From Cheilinus undulatus (lineage: Eukaryota; Chordata; Actinopteri; Labriformes; Labridae), in NCBI RefSeq assembly GCF_018320785.1, contig NC_054873.1:28548196-28612195 (forward strand): a stretch of 64,000 nucleotides of DNA, in the 5' to 3' direction. The notes under the pieces were generated by a model. It was not told the DNA's origin. It made no database searches and worked only from the letters and a program-made list of their open reading frames with translations. Made by a program: the position numbers and the translations under genes. This document shows, one piece after another, positions 48,401 through 60,680 of the stretch; positions within the stretch are counted from its first letter, which is position 1, and the number at the start of each line of letters is the position of its first letter.

Positions 48401-51400
48401 GAAAACTTTTTGACACACAAAATGGTTTCTGTAGCTTTGTGTCTAAAGTTTGTTGCATAGTTTAAATCTAAATGATACTATTTATTAAACCTAAAAAGTC
48501 ATTTTTCTGCAGCAAGCAAGACAAACAACATATCTCTATTCTTATCACTGTTTATGACTTACCTCTGTTTATTAAATTTGATTTAATTTAGTATTTCTAT
48601 ATTATTGTTTGCTCAAAACTGTCCTCTTTGGAGGTAACATACCACAAGAGCATCGGTATCGGATCATTTGACTCAGTTTGATTATAAGAGCCGATCTTTT
48701 GGCTCCTAATTGACTCTTTATTTGGTTCCAATTTGGCTTTTTATGTCTTTTTAACAACAAAAATGAAAAAAAGGAACTGATTCTCGAACTGGAGCTGGCC
48801 CCTTTTATTCACAGAAGAGAGCTGACTCTTAGAGCCAGCTTGTTCAACAACTCATAATTTAATCAGTCTTTATTGTATTGTCATTTACATTGAATCAGTA
48901 CCCTACAAAATTGATTTGCTAAAAAGTTAATCACAATTTCCTGTAAAAGCATGCTTATGCCAAAAGGAGGGAGAAAAGCTGTTCAGTTTTGTAAAAAAAC
49001 ATAATGTATTTGGCATGCATTCGTAATATTGCTGTCACACAACTATTTTGGTACCTTTCCTAACTCAAAGAATTTTGTTGCAAACCAAACCGAACTGAGC
49101 CAGATCAATAGATAAAAATACAGCATTAGTACTTTACTTCCTTACTGGCTGTACAGCCATTGGAGTTGTTTTTAACTGTGCTTTATAGAAACATTTTACT
49201 TAACTGTGTAAAAGAGATGAAAGACAATCAACTTGTTGCATAAGTCTCACCATTGTGCTTCTTCCAGTTGTTGCCTGGCAGGAAGCTCTTTCCTTTCCCT
49301 GCAGCTTTATGTCTGGGAGTCAGGCAAATCTCTTTAAAAGAGAACGGAAATCAGACAACGTATAGCAGCAGTTAAAGACAACAACATGTTTCATAAGAGG
49401 GTGGATAACTAACAAATCACAAGTGAAGGTTAAAGAAATGAAACTAATCCTATTAACATGTTAAAAGGCCAGTTGACTTTGTGTTTTCATTTGTTACACT
49501 TTTACATTTGTCTGGGTTGAAGAAAGCATTGTGATAACCACACTGGAAAAAGCTGATGTCTCAACAAACGCAGAGAAGTGCACGCACTTAGGCTAAGTGT
49601 TGACTTGTTGTGACAAGTCAAGTGATGAGTCTGTCACCACAGTGGTGATTAAGACATGAGGATGTCTGTGGGTGTCCTGTTAAGTATTGATTTTACACAA
49701 TTTCATGTTTGTTCTTCTTCAGCAAGAAGAAATTGTTTTCATTAATTAACTAAACAAAAAAAGATTAAATGTGATATCCAATTTGCACTGAAGTAAAAAA
49801 AAATATTCACTCTTTGCCAGCCTGAAATCCCTTTCATTAACAACACCAAGCAGCAGAAGCCTTTTGCACCTGCTACGCATGAGATACAGTTGAAACCAGA
49901 AGTTTACATACATGGTCTAAAAAAGACTTGTTACCTTTATCTTACTGTCTGACATTAAATCAGACTCAACATTTCCTGTTTTAAGTCAGTTAGGATGACC
50001 AAAATGATTTCTATGTGCTAAATGCCAGAATAATGAGAGAATTTTTATGACTTTCTCCAAAGTCAGAAGTTTGCATATACTAAGATTACTATGGCTTTAA
50101 ACAATTTGGGAAAGCCCAGATGGTGATGTCATGGCTTTGGACGCTTCTGAAATGTTACTTGACAACATTTGAGTTAATAGGAGGCACACCTGTGAATGTA
50201 TTTTATGGCACACCTTATACACACTGCTTCCTTGTGTGACATCTTACGAAAATCCAATGAAATCAGCCAAGATATCAGGAAGTGAATTGTGGACCTCAAC
50301 AAGTCTGGTTCATCCTTATGTACAATTTCCAGATGCCTGAAGGTGGCACGTTCATCTGTTCAAACAATTAAAAACAAGTATACAGTCACTAGGAAAAGTA
50401 TGTGAACCCTTTGAGATTTCTTGGATTTCAGCATAAATTGGTCATCAAATGTGCTCTGAAATTCATCTAAGTCACAACAACAGACAAACACAGTCTGCTT
50501 AAACCAATACTGCACAAAAAATGATATGTTTTCATGTTTTTATTGAACAAAACATGTAAACATTCACAGTGCAGGGTGGAAAAAGTATGTGAACCCCTAG
50601 GCTAATAACTGGTTGACCCTCCTTTGGCAGCAATAACCTCAACCAAACGTTTCCTGTAGTTGCAGATCAGTCCTGCACAACGGTCAGGAGGAATTTTGGA
50701 CCATTCCTCTTTACAAAACTGTTTCAGTTCAGTTGAAGAGATGTAAGGTGGCCTACACACCTGACTCAGTTTCACCAGTTATGCCAGGGGGAATGGGCCA
50801 GAATTCCAGCAAACCCTTGTGAGAAGCTTGTGGAAGGATTACCAAAACATTTGACCAAGTTATAAAGTTTAAAGGAAATGCTACACAATATTAAGGACAG
50901 GTATGTAAACTTCTGACTTTGAAGAAACTAATAAAACATTTTCAAAAAAATATGTCTCTCATTATTCTGACAATTAGCAAATAGAAAAAAAATGTGTTAA
51001 CTAACTAACCTAAACAAAAAAAGTTTACTCTGACTTAGACACCAAATAGCCATTAAAATCTTCTGCACCTTGTCATCCACAGTTATCCCACCTTTCAAAA
51101 CCATCACCAAGACAACATAAATCCAAAGCTTACTTCACTTGGTGTGAGATTTGAGTGATAACAGAAAACATACATTGAAACTATCTCAGCTGGTGCATTA
51201 TCTAAAATGTTTATAGAGCCTTTACTTTGTCGCAGGTTTGAACTTACTGATCTTGAAAATGTGCATGGCTGGTGCAACCATCAGCAGAAGTGGAGAAGAT
51301 CAAAACCATCTAATACAACAATGAATTCTACATAGTGTGTTTTTACAGGAACTATTTGTAGAGCTGGACTGAACTCCTTAACTAATCAAACTGTAAATGG

Positions 51401-54400
51401 TTTGAGGAGGAGTTTCTTGTTCATTTTGAATGTTGAAGCCACTAACCACTCCAGTTTCCCCTGCTTTTCTGTGGCTCTGCTAATGAGTTGGCCTGCCCCA
51501 TGGTGCTGTCCTTGTACTCTCTGTTGAAGAGAAGGTGGCACTGAGCAGTTCTGAAACGCTTTGAGGCCTCCTGGAGGACCTTGTGCATGTCACAACTGTG
51601 CTGGCAGGAGCTTTGGAGGGAGGAAAAAGTGTGACTGGTCACCTCCTCAAAAGGCAGCACACAACCTGAATGAGAAAGAAAGAGGAAAGAGAGGAACTAT
51701 AAAAAGCCACTGTTAGCTTTTACAAAAACAAACAGGGCAATCCTGGGGTGAAGAAGGCCTAGCAGTTCGGTTGTACCACATAAATGTAAGCGACCTGGGT
51801 TCAAGTCTGGCCTGTGGCTACTTTCCAACATGTCTCACACCAGCTTCTTTATCCCTATTTCTGACTTTATCTACTGTCCTCTTCTCTGAATAAAGGCATA
51901 ACAAGGCTTAAAAATATATCTTTAAAAAAAGAAGAAACAGAACAATAACTTAAACTTGTAAGCACATAGTGATGACCATTTCAGTTTCTCTTCACCTTTA
52001 CACCAAAACAGATAAAAAAAGGGACACATTTCTGACTGATAAAATTAAAAGCAAATGCTGACCCATACACTACATTTTGAGCCCATAACAATATAAGGAT
52101 AGCATATCAATCATTTAATTGAGCATTACAATGTCCTCCTACCTGCACATCGCATCTGAGGGAGTGAATATTCTTTCACTGGGATCGTTCCTTTTCTGGT
52201 ATTATTCATCTCACAGTTCTGTGACTCTAAACATAAAAAAATTTATTTTGTAAGAAAATTCTTTATAACAGTGTGTTCAAGGCACGCAGCATAAGTGCTC
52301 ACCTTCTTCATCATGTTTTTCTTTCATGGTTTCCCCTTGTACACTGTTCTTCAATGGCACTGGGAGCTTAAAAGTGGCCCTTTGCAAAAAGCAAACAAAA
52401 ACAGCAGAATGTAAATATGTCATTATAAAATTTCAGGTTTACAAATTTGCAACGCTGATGAAATCTGCTGACCTGTATGTTATTTGCTTCACTCTGTCTC
52501 CCTCTAGTGGCTGCATTTTGGAAGTCATCAGGGCTCTAGTACCTTTGCACACTGTGCACCACACATTATCTCCACTGGGTTTAGCCTTCTCTTCCTTCAC
52601 ACTTACACTAGAGCACGTGCGTCTCCATTCACTCTCATTCTCAACCATACCTCTGGCAGTATGATGCTCAATACTGTAATCATCTTTTGCATATACATGC
52701 TTAGGAGTGCTGGTCTTTTTATAAGCAGTGAGGACAGTGTTAATGCTCTCTCTCTGCTGCAGGGACAGAGGTAAAGCTGGAGGTGCAAATGGTGGGACAA
52801 GTCCTTTGGTAAAAGATGATCCATCTGTATCTCCCTCATCTTCAGCCTCCTGTTGATAAAACATATGCACACAGCAGGAGTCACCCTGCTACACACTGAT
52901 TATGTTGTGCACATTAGTATACATAGTATGTGTGGGACCTTTGCCTGGCTCTTCTCCATCAGGTCAATCCGGCGCAGCAGCTCTTTAGCTGAGTTCCTGA
53001 AGCCCTCCATGCTAGTGACAGGCTTCACATTTTTACTTTTGTCCTGTGTCATGATCAATCCGGGCACTTCCAAAGACACAGCTTTACAGACAAAAACAGT
53101 AACGTTATTATAACGTTATTATAGGAGCTCTGTCATATATATTCAACCCACATTTTTTAGCAAAGCTTTATTCCCTTTGTTTATTAAATAAATTTTACTT
53201 CTAACAACTGAGGTTTTAACATAAGTCAATTAAACTAATTAGATTGAACTATCAGAGTTCAGTAAAACTGTGTAAACATTTTTGTTATGTTACAAAGAAA
53301 GAGTTTGAGAAGAAAATAACCATGTTCCTTACTGCATAAAGAATCAAGGGTTTCAGTCAGTACATTTACATGCAGTCAAGCCAAGCTACGGTCATAGCTC
53401 TGTAAAGCAATTTAACTGAACTACTGTCCTTGGCCCAGTATAAATGCACAGCAGGAAAATTGAAAATTTATTCACTGACAGGGCCATGTCTGCTTACAGT
53501 AGATTTAGATACATAACCTTACAGCTAGTTACTACAGACATTTTTTCCAGTTGACCTTGCTAATAGGCTTGCAAAAAGCTAACTAGTTGCAAGTCAAATT
53601 GTGATGACATGGACAAAATTATCAGCTGCATAAATTTCATACATACTCTGCACTTTACTTTGGTATAAATGAGATGATTGCCATACCTTTTGCCTACAAC
53701 GATTAACTGAATGCAGACAACAATGCAGCTTCTGCTAGACTTAGTATTTGTGATGATTGACTTCTGGGTCAAAGCCCAGTAAAGAGACTGTGGAGCATGT
53801 GGAGAGGGCCTTTTTTAGTCGGACTAACATTTTTACATGCATTTAGAAGTCCAGTTTTAGTTGCAGTAGCACAAATGTTTGTTTTTTTCCTAACATGCAT
53901 GTGAACGTATTGACTGAGAAACGCTTGATTCAAAGTCTCCATCAATGCATCTGATGCTGTGGTCTGTAATTTCCTTCCAACATACAGTAGAATAGCAAGA
54001 AGGATGGTGACACTGTGTTCTGTATAAATGTCTATGGGTTTCAACAAAGGCAGTATTTCATATTTATCAAGATTGCAATGTTTTAGTTAAAACTGATTAA
54101 ATGAGATATAAAATAACTTCTTTTTAAAATAGATATTTGGCTGATTTGACTTACTGGCCTGTTTGCAGGTCTGCAGTATGAATGTAGCAGCCTTCCTAAC
54201 CTCCTCACTTGTATCCTCTGTGAGTAAAGTTATGATCAGTGGCAAACCTCCACACTGTACCAGCTGGAACTGGTGCTCTTCTCCAAACAGGAGGAAACAA
54301 GAATAGGAAATATGAACAGAATATAAACACTCGAGGTGAAAGAAAATGGGTGAACGCTGTAGTAATTTAAGGTTTGAATCTATTAGAGTAAGTGCAAATC

Positions 54401-56955
54401 AAAGAAGAAAGATGCTCAGACACAACTTCAGACACAAACAGGACAGTGCTATGCAGTTTTACCAGAGGCCACAGTGCAGTGGCCCAGAGTAAGTAACACA
54501 GAGAGCCTTTCTTCAGGGTCCAGATGTGGGCTAGCCAGCAGAAAAAGGAGATGCGAAACCACGCCATACTTGGCCAGGCCTGAGGCTAGAGAAGCTGCAA
54601 AACAGACAGTGATAAGAGAAGGAGGAATGTCTTTAGGTGAACCATAAAGAGTATGGATCTGTGAATCACAGCAACACCCACGGTTTTCTGTGATGCAGGC
54701 TGAAAGGGTCTTGGATGTTGTTACAGAGAGCTGACAGGACAGCAAGCTTGTATCTGCTGCAGAGGTCAGATGAACCAATGCAAGAGTGAGACTGTCCAGA
54801 CCCCCTGAAGCGGAAAAACACTCCTGAACACCAGCTGCAATAAACAGAGGAGTAAAGAAGATCGAATTATTTACATTTGAGTTTAAATTCTGAGGTTCAC
54901 ACGAGGGTGAAAACTGCAGGTTTTACATAGGCCATTGCCTCTGTTTGGCTTACGGTTGTTGGCAACTGTCATTGCTATGAAGGAGCATACAGATTGGAAA
55001 ACCTCAGTTCTTGACAGAGCAATCTGCTGAAGCCAGATTTTTATCATGGGAAAAGCGACAACACAAATACGCTGGCCCTCATCTGGAAGATACAAAAAAA
55101 GAAACAAACAAACAAACAAACAAAACTTATCAACAAAAGATCTTAGCCTTGCTGGTGATAGGAACTTGATGCAGTATATTATAGTTTAAATTAAAAGGAG
55201 TTGCCTGGAGGGCACTGATATAGTATTATCTGCTCAGAAAAATACAGAGATGATATTTACCATTCTGAGGGTTGTTCACACATCCACAAAGAGCACTACA
55301 CACAGATGCCCAAAGCTGATAGATTTGAGTAGCATTGACAGCTCTCAAATTGGCCTCTGTGGCAAGGGGGAAAGTGGTCCTGCAAAGATAGAAGATCTTT
55401 AACTTATATTTATGTTCTTATACGGTTGGTTTTATCTATATTTGTGCAGTTTTAACATGACTATGTAAACTTGTCATACATCTTGGGATACATTAAATTA
55501 CTGTTTAAAGCAGAATGAAATACCTGAAGAGGTCCAGAAGAATATCCAAGCAGCCAGTGGTTTGGGCTAAAGTTTGTCCCGACTCTGTGAGTGTTAAAAC
55601 AGACTCGTGACTTAACACAATCATTCAAAAAAAAAAAAAAAAAAAAGTGAGATCATCCTGCTCTTATTTATTCCACTTTCTGCTGCATCTTAAGGTCTGA
55701 TCTACTATGCACATGATGCCAGTCATCTTCAAACACTCCTATACGGTTTTGAAGCTTTGTTCGGTTTGCCTTTATGTTGAATCTGAATGTGAAGATGAAC
55801 TGTCAGTGTCTCCTTTATATGCTGCACAGAACATTGTGGATCTAGTGGTAGCTAGCACAAACCAATCCCCCTGAAATCTGACAATGAGTAGGCAGATAGC
55901 AAATCATTGTTAAGGATTTTGGGGTGGTTAATCAGTACAAAGCTTTGCGCAGAAGACACAAAAACCTACATAAATAGAAGCTTGTGAATTTACAAAGCAT
56001 ATCTTTACTGACAATGGGTCAGTTTTACTACATTTAAAAGACTAAAGCTGATGTACATCTAAGTCCCTAAGTCCTCAAATTTGGACACTTCTGCTCAAAC
56101 TTATGGTGTCAGTTGTTGAGCTTTGATCTTACTGTTGTTGGCCACAAACACAGACAGCAAATAGACAGAAACTCTCTTCTGTGTCAGTGGGACTTCTTCT
56201 TTCATCAACAAACCAGCAAGGTCTGCAAATGTCTCCTTTCTGCACAGAGAATTCTTGCAGTAAACTACCAGAAGGAAAGAAAAACATTGAGTTGATAACA
56301 CGTGAAAAACCGTTAAACCTTAAAAGTGTCCTATCCACACATTTGACCCTACCATTGGCCTCTGCCAGGGTTCCCAGAGTAAAAAGTGCAGTCTCCTTCA
56401 CATCTGAATGAACACAACTGGACTTGTAGAGGTTGTATATGAAAGCTACACCTCCCATTTGTCTCAGGATGTCAACATTATCCTCTGAAATTAAGATCAT
56501 TGAAAGAGAAGCAGACAGTGTACAGACACCAAGCGGTTAAGCTGCTATATTTAGACTAAATACTAATAAGTAAATCAATGTTACAGTTATATAAATAATG
56601 TCTGGTTAGTAAGCATATGAAATGCTTGGTGTTAAGTTTTGGTAAAGTATTACCTCTGTTTTCACAGATTGAGTGTATGGCGAGGAGAGCCTGTTTCTGC
56701 AAATCAGGACACTTCATCTGAAACTTCAGACACTCAAGCAGCAGACTGAGATCTGTCCTTGTATCTGAAAGCAGAAAGATTAAATCACATATGTAGTGTT
56801 AACTCCACATGTGGGTTGTTTATGCACAATCTAAGATATGTTTTTCCCTCTAAAATCAACATAAAATATTTAAATTGTATGTACATATCTGCCTTTAGCA
56901 AAAACAGAACTACTTAACTATTTCGACTACTGCTGGTATCCCCGGTTTTATCCAT
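44124..56955 (-). CDS. terb1: TERB1, telomere repeat-binding bouquet protein 1, complete or nearly so, 20 exons, 825 aa
   Basis: Meiotic adaptor that joins telomeres (through TRF1) to TERB2-MAJIN at the nuclear envelope. Exons (minus): 56955-56931, 56764-56654, 56484-56353, 56264-56133, 55584-55524, 55379-55261, 55082-54954, 54834-54682, 54594-54463, 54280-54155, 53081-52939, 52849-52473, 52379-52303, 52226-52143, 51665-51447, 49331-49251, 47539-47432, 46427-46351, 44411-44256, 44159-44124; phases agree throughout (2478 bp). Residues about 10-375 are armadillo repeats (TDLSLLLECLKFQMK, QLWASVCSALCGCVNNPQN, LLTLGHCTVAS). A Cys/His cluster C599-x2-C602, C621-x3-C625-x2-H628 matches the human one. 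LTP motifs are at 677, 704 and 726. A Myb domain spans 763-814 (WNSILWSYPFQPGR). Human is 727 aa. Weak points: the first exon uses donor AGCA|GTAGTC, and exon 11 ends AAAG|GTCCCA. Confidence 0.92.
45459..45491. repeat. ATA trinucleotide microsatellite
   Basis: About ten tandem ATA units, in a terb1 intron. Confidence 0.85.
47885..48250 (-). mobile_element. Fossil gag fragment of an LTR retrotransposon (Ty3/Gypsy-like)
   Basis: The minus strand encodes two CCHC zinc knuckles of the C-x2-C-x4-H-x4-C type (CYRCSGENHQAKDC and CHNCGKVGHVKRTC), the nucleocapsid signature of Gypsy-type gag. Only some 360 bp survive; no pol, no LTR and no second end is visible. It is a broken, short remnant inside a terb1 intron, clearly old. 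Confidence 0.75.
49885..51045 (+). mobile_element. Tc1-like transposon of the Sleeping Beauty type, defective, with a nested Tc1 fragment
   Basis: The left end TACAGTTGAAACCAGAAGTT and an inner direct repeat near 50060-50080 (AGTCAGAAGTTTGCATATAC) give the IR/DR plan; the right inner repeat is GTATGTAAACTTCTGACTTT at 50901-50920. The right outer repeat is eroded. Between 50230 and 50370 the plus strand holds the transposase 5' part (ATCAGCCAAGATATCAGGAA, CACGTTCATCTGTTCAAACA), and 50753-50890 holds its 3' part (GAATGGGCCAGAATTCCAGC, AGCTTGTGGAAGGATTACC). The catalytic middle is absent, replaced by the fragment at 50381-50750. Lies in terb1 intron 15. Confidence 0.85.
50381..50750 (-). mobile_element. 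Second Tc1-family end, nested in the Sleeping Beauty-type copy
   Basis: Begins TACAGTCACTAGGAAAAGTA and TGTGAACCCTTTGAGATTTC; a second AAAAAGTATGTGAACCCCTA lies at about 50580-50600, and GGCAGCAATAACCTCAACCA follows. These are the paired subterminal motifs of another fish Tc1 family, followed by the C-terminal transposase region read on the minus strand (CAGGAGGAATTTTGGACCAT). It stops abruptly near 50750, where the host element resumes. Confidence 0.75.
51745..51915 (+). repeat. tRNA-like SINE family member, plus orientation
   Basis: AGGCCTAGCAGTTCGGTTGT (A-box region), then GACCTGGGTTCAAGTCTGGC (B box GGTTCAAGTC), then GGCTACTTTCCAACATGTCT and TACTGTCCTCTTCTCTGAAT with an A-rich end (AATAAAGGCATAACAAGGC). 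It is the reverse of the copies at 61650 and 4779. Lies in a terb1 intron. Confidence 0.7.
53354..53916. mobile_element. MITE with CAGTCAGTACATTTACATGC-type ends
   Basis: Left CAGTCAGTACATTTACATGC and right CATGCATGTGAACGTATTGACTG are imperfect inverted ends framing 563 bp without coding capacity, a plan common in fish hAT-like MITEs. Target duplication not evident. Lies in terb1 intron 10. Confidence 0.55.
55627..55647. repeat. Poly(A) tract
   Basis: About 20 A in a row in a terb1 intron; an AAAC tetramer run (CAAACAAACAAACAAAC) lies at 55107-55124. Confidence 0.8.
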
Positions 56956-57119
56956 CGTAACTTACTAGTTTGTAAATAACATTGAAAAGTCACCTTATCT
57001 AAATAACTATACAAGAATAATAAGTCTAGTTCAACACATCTAACATATCTGTATTTCGTCGGTAAAAGGCACTTGTACTGTTCAGAGAGGTAGCGAAAAT
57101 TTGGTCTCTAATTTGTTAG

Positions 57120-57250
57120 CAATATGCTAGCAATAGTTAACTGCCGATGACGCTACGTCTCCAACCATAGACATGTAACATACGTAAACGTCTCATTGGC
57201 TGTGTGTGACCGCTGCCGTGATACGTCAACGTGTCCAAGACCGCCTCACA
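57120..57250 (-). promoter_or_regulatory. Probable terb1 promoter region
   Basis: Upstream of the candidate first exon the sequence carries CGATGACGCTACGTCTCC, ACATACGTAAACGTCTC, an inverted CCAAT box (CATTGGCTG, 57195-57203) and GATACGTCAACGTG. The ACGT cores resemble CRE-type sites; CREM-driven promoters are known for germ-cell genes. Binding is inferred. Confidence 0.4.
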
Positions 57251-57963
57251 AACATACAAGTATACGAGGGAACTTGAGATTTTTCTGGATAAAAAGCACT
57301 CGTGTGAGACCATGAACGCGTAATAAATGCAATTTCAAATAAATTAATGCACAAATTATAGACATTTATGGTGTCATGATTAGTGCATTAACGCAGACAG
57401 CCATGGATGTTAAATATAACAGTTAAGTAGATATTAGAGGCAGTTGAAGTGGGTATACTCATATTTTCTTTAGAAGTGGGTATATTCTTCATTTCAAAGT
57501 GGTATACTCTATGGTAACAAAAATATGAGGGGGTATTCTGCATAAAAACTGTTTAGGCAACACATATGCATGAAATGTCTTTATTGAAAATTAAAGTACA
57601 GCAACAAAATTGCTTTTAATTTTCCAATAATAATTTAACTTTTTAATTTCCACACATAAAAAGAATCAAAATTTGGTGCAACATGCAAATGCCTTAACAT
57701 AATTGAATTGAAAAAGCAAAGTACTTTTATTTTTAATTTTCAGAAAATGTTCTGCTAAATAGCATTCATAACTCAAACGGTTTGGCTATTTTGAAAACTA
57801 AAATGTATTATTCGCAGTGCTTTTTCAATTGTGTTTTTTTTTTTTTACACAAAAATGAAAAGAACATTCAATTACCTTATTTGTCAATGAATTTTCAACT
57901 TCATTTTGATTTTTTTTTTACATAAATACAATTTTAAAATTTTATAAAACGCTCTTTGATTAG

Positions 57964-58257
57964 TACGGAAGAGTATTGGGGCCACTGAAAAAAAAAATTT
58001 GAGACTAAAAGTTTTTTTCACTTGTGAGAAAAAAGTCAGAATTCTGAGATTAAAGTCAGAATTCTGAGATTAATCTCAGAATTCTGACTTTAAACTCAGA
58101 ATTTTGTCTTTAAACCAAGAATTCTGACTTCAATCTCAGAATTCTGACTTTAATCTCAGAATCCTACTTTAATCTCAGAATTCTGACTTTTTTCTCACAA
58201 GTGAAAAAAAAAATTGTCTCAAATTTTTTTTTTCAGTGGCCCTAATACTCTTCCGTA
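57964..58257. mobile_element. Fold-back (palindromic) element made of about eight 20-bp units
   Basis: Inverted ends TACGGAAGAGTATTGGGGCC and its mirror GGCCCTAATACTCTTCCGTA enclose A- and T-rich arms, CACTTGTGAGAAAAAAGTCA mirrored by GACTTTTTTCTCACAAGTG, and about eight units with the palindromic core TCAGAATTCTGA spaced by TTAAAG/TTAATC. GATTAG flanks both sides (57958-57963, 58258-58263), consistent with a 6-bp target duplication. No coding capacity. The whole can fold into one long hairpin. Confidence 0.8.
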
Positions 58258-58263
58258 GATTAG

Positions 58264-60550
58264 TGCTCACAATTTTAAATGAAAAGTCTAATTTGAAAAT
58301 TTCAAAGGCAATAACAGAAACAGAAATTATAGAACAATGTTGTCTTTTGTATTTTCAATCCATCCTTTAGTTCGCACGTTTCTCACAGCCCAAAAGAAAA
58401 GTTACCTACAGGATTTTCGCTTTTCCTTTTCCTCCTCCTTCTAATTAGTGATAAATTTTACTTATGTTTTAATTTATTTTACATGTTGTTCTCTGGATGT
58501 TGATGTCTTTTGTTGTTCATGTTTTTATACTCTTGGTGCAAGACAAATTCCCTTAGGAGCAATAAAGGTTTTCATTCATTTCTTATGTTCCACAATAAAG
58601 TAGTCTAACTTTACTGAGTTCACATACCTTAATTTGGAGGCCTTCCAAGTAAATATCAATTGATATGACTGCCATTAACCAGTATCTCATGGCATGGGGT
58701 GTCACACCTACAAAATGTCCTGCCACCTCATGAATATTTTCCTAGATCAGCTCCAGCCTTGGAAGATAAAATTGCTTTATTAGTTTGGTTGAAACTAAAA
58801 TGCTCAGCTTTCACAACACATTCAAATCAGTCTCCTTTCTTGAATCCCTGCATGTTTACACTCAGAGGCATTACATTCATGATGTCAAAGCCAACTATTG
58901 TGAAGTTTCTGATGATCAGTAATCTGATGACACCAACTATAATAAAGTTAAAATATTTTTTTCCAAAGTTGGAGAAATTGTCAACTAGAAAATAAGCAAT
59001 CAAAGCATTCACCGTTTTTCTAAATTAAAGTCAATGAAAAGTAAAATGCTGCAACAAACACACATCTCTGTGTATCTGCACTTTAATAACACCTCACAAT
59101 GTTTGGCTAATGGTTAAACAGCCTCTTCAATGAAGTCTTTGTACACAGTCATCAGTCTTTAAAGATGTAAAAGTCAAAGCCTATATCTTGTGATTCATAA
59201 AACTGAAAAGATAGCTCATCAAAATAAGTAACTGCTATAAAATAACTGGGAGAGGGTCAAATAATTTCTCAAAAAAGTAATAATGGCTTCATGTGCACTT
59301 TCTTTTATTGACTAATAAAATCACTGTTAATGTATCAGCAACATGTGTGGCATCAAATGAATGCAGAATGATGTCATTTTTATTGAAGAAATTTGAGATT
59401 GGAACAATGTGCTGCCTTAAAACAACTGCTGTAACTTCACCGTGCCTCCAGATGTCACTGTTTATCCTAAAAGTATATCTCAAACCTTCTAGGCTTTTTC
59501 AGCCCACTGGAAAAAAGCACCAATCCTTTATGATGTTTCGTTCACCCACTGTTACTTCTGCATTTTAAAATTACACCATTGATGTAAATAAAATAAATCT
59601 ATGATTATTTTCAATAACTCAACCTCCTAATTGCTAAAAATATATAAATATTTATAAGACAATGGAAGCAACTGAACAACCAGAACAGAACAGATGTTCA
59701 GGACAGCTACAAATTGCTTTGAATCCCACCAGCAGATGGCAACCATGAGGAGGCTGAAAGTAGATCAGCAATCAGCCAATATCTGACCATGAATTAAAGT
59801 CAATGAATTGTGCAGCTCTGAACTGAATGCCTTAATTTTTACAGTATAGAATAAAAAAAAAAACATCAAGTTGAAGACGTTTGATTAAACCAAGAAAAGA
59901 CACATTTCAGTTGATTTTCTCTTAGGAGAGTTGGGTTGTATACACATGCTACGACTGATAAAAATGATCCAATTAAAATGATACTATGTCACTGGAATGA
60001 CATTTGAAAGTATCAAGCAACCTCTGACCTTTCAGCGACCCACATTTCCTCACAGACATGTCATCATAAAAACAGAAATCTAAAGGTCATTTTGTCTGGT
60101 AACCATTTGATATTGCTGTTTCTATTCTGTGTCTGTTGAGCCCACGACAATGAAGATAAATGTCATTTCTATGTTAACACAACACACCAGATACTACATA
60201 TGCTAAATTTTACAATACTGGAACAGTAAATGGCATTTGATCCTAAAACTCTTCGACACCTACAGGGGAGCACACAATGACTCACAAAGATGTTTAAAAC
60301 TGACATTTAACACAGTTGAGATCATGTTGAAATTCTAGCTGATGTTATCAAAGCAACAGTCAGTCCTACAAGTAACAAGTTCAGTATTGGTGAGGTTAAA
60401 CGATTTTTAAGCCATCCAAGCATCTTCATGCACAGATATTCTGTTTTTGTCTATCTGTCTGGAATTTATGTCATCCTGCCATTCATAATCTTATTAAACC
60501 AGATTTGTCAGTGTAAGTCGTCCATGTTAGCTTTGACAGTAGCTTAATTT
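58264..60550. other. Intergenic AT-rich DNA
   Basis: No exon, RNA gene or repeat end identified. Confidence 0.35.
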
Positions 60551-60554
60551 ACCT

Positions 60555-60680
60555 CCATCTAGTTCATCCATCCATCATGTACACTGTTTGTCCCGCCCAG
60601 GGTCTCAGGAGTGCTGGTAGAGACAGAGTACACCCTGGACAGGTGCCAGTTAATCACAGGGCTGACATTACTCCTCTCAC
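60555..60680 (+). repeat. Remnant of a LINE 3' end or related repeat
   Basis: CATCCATCCATCATGTACAC, CCAGGGTCTCAGGAGTGCTG, AGTACACCCTGGACAGGTGC and CAGTTAATCACAGGGCTGAC follow a very common fish interspersed repeat (from memory). Confidence 0.6.
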
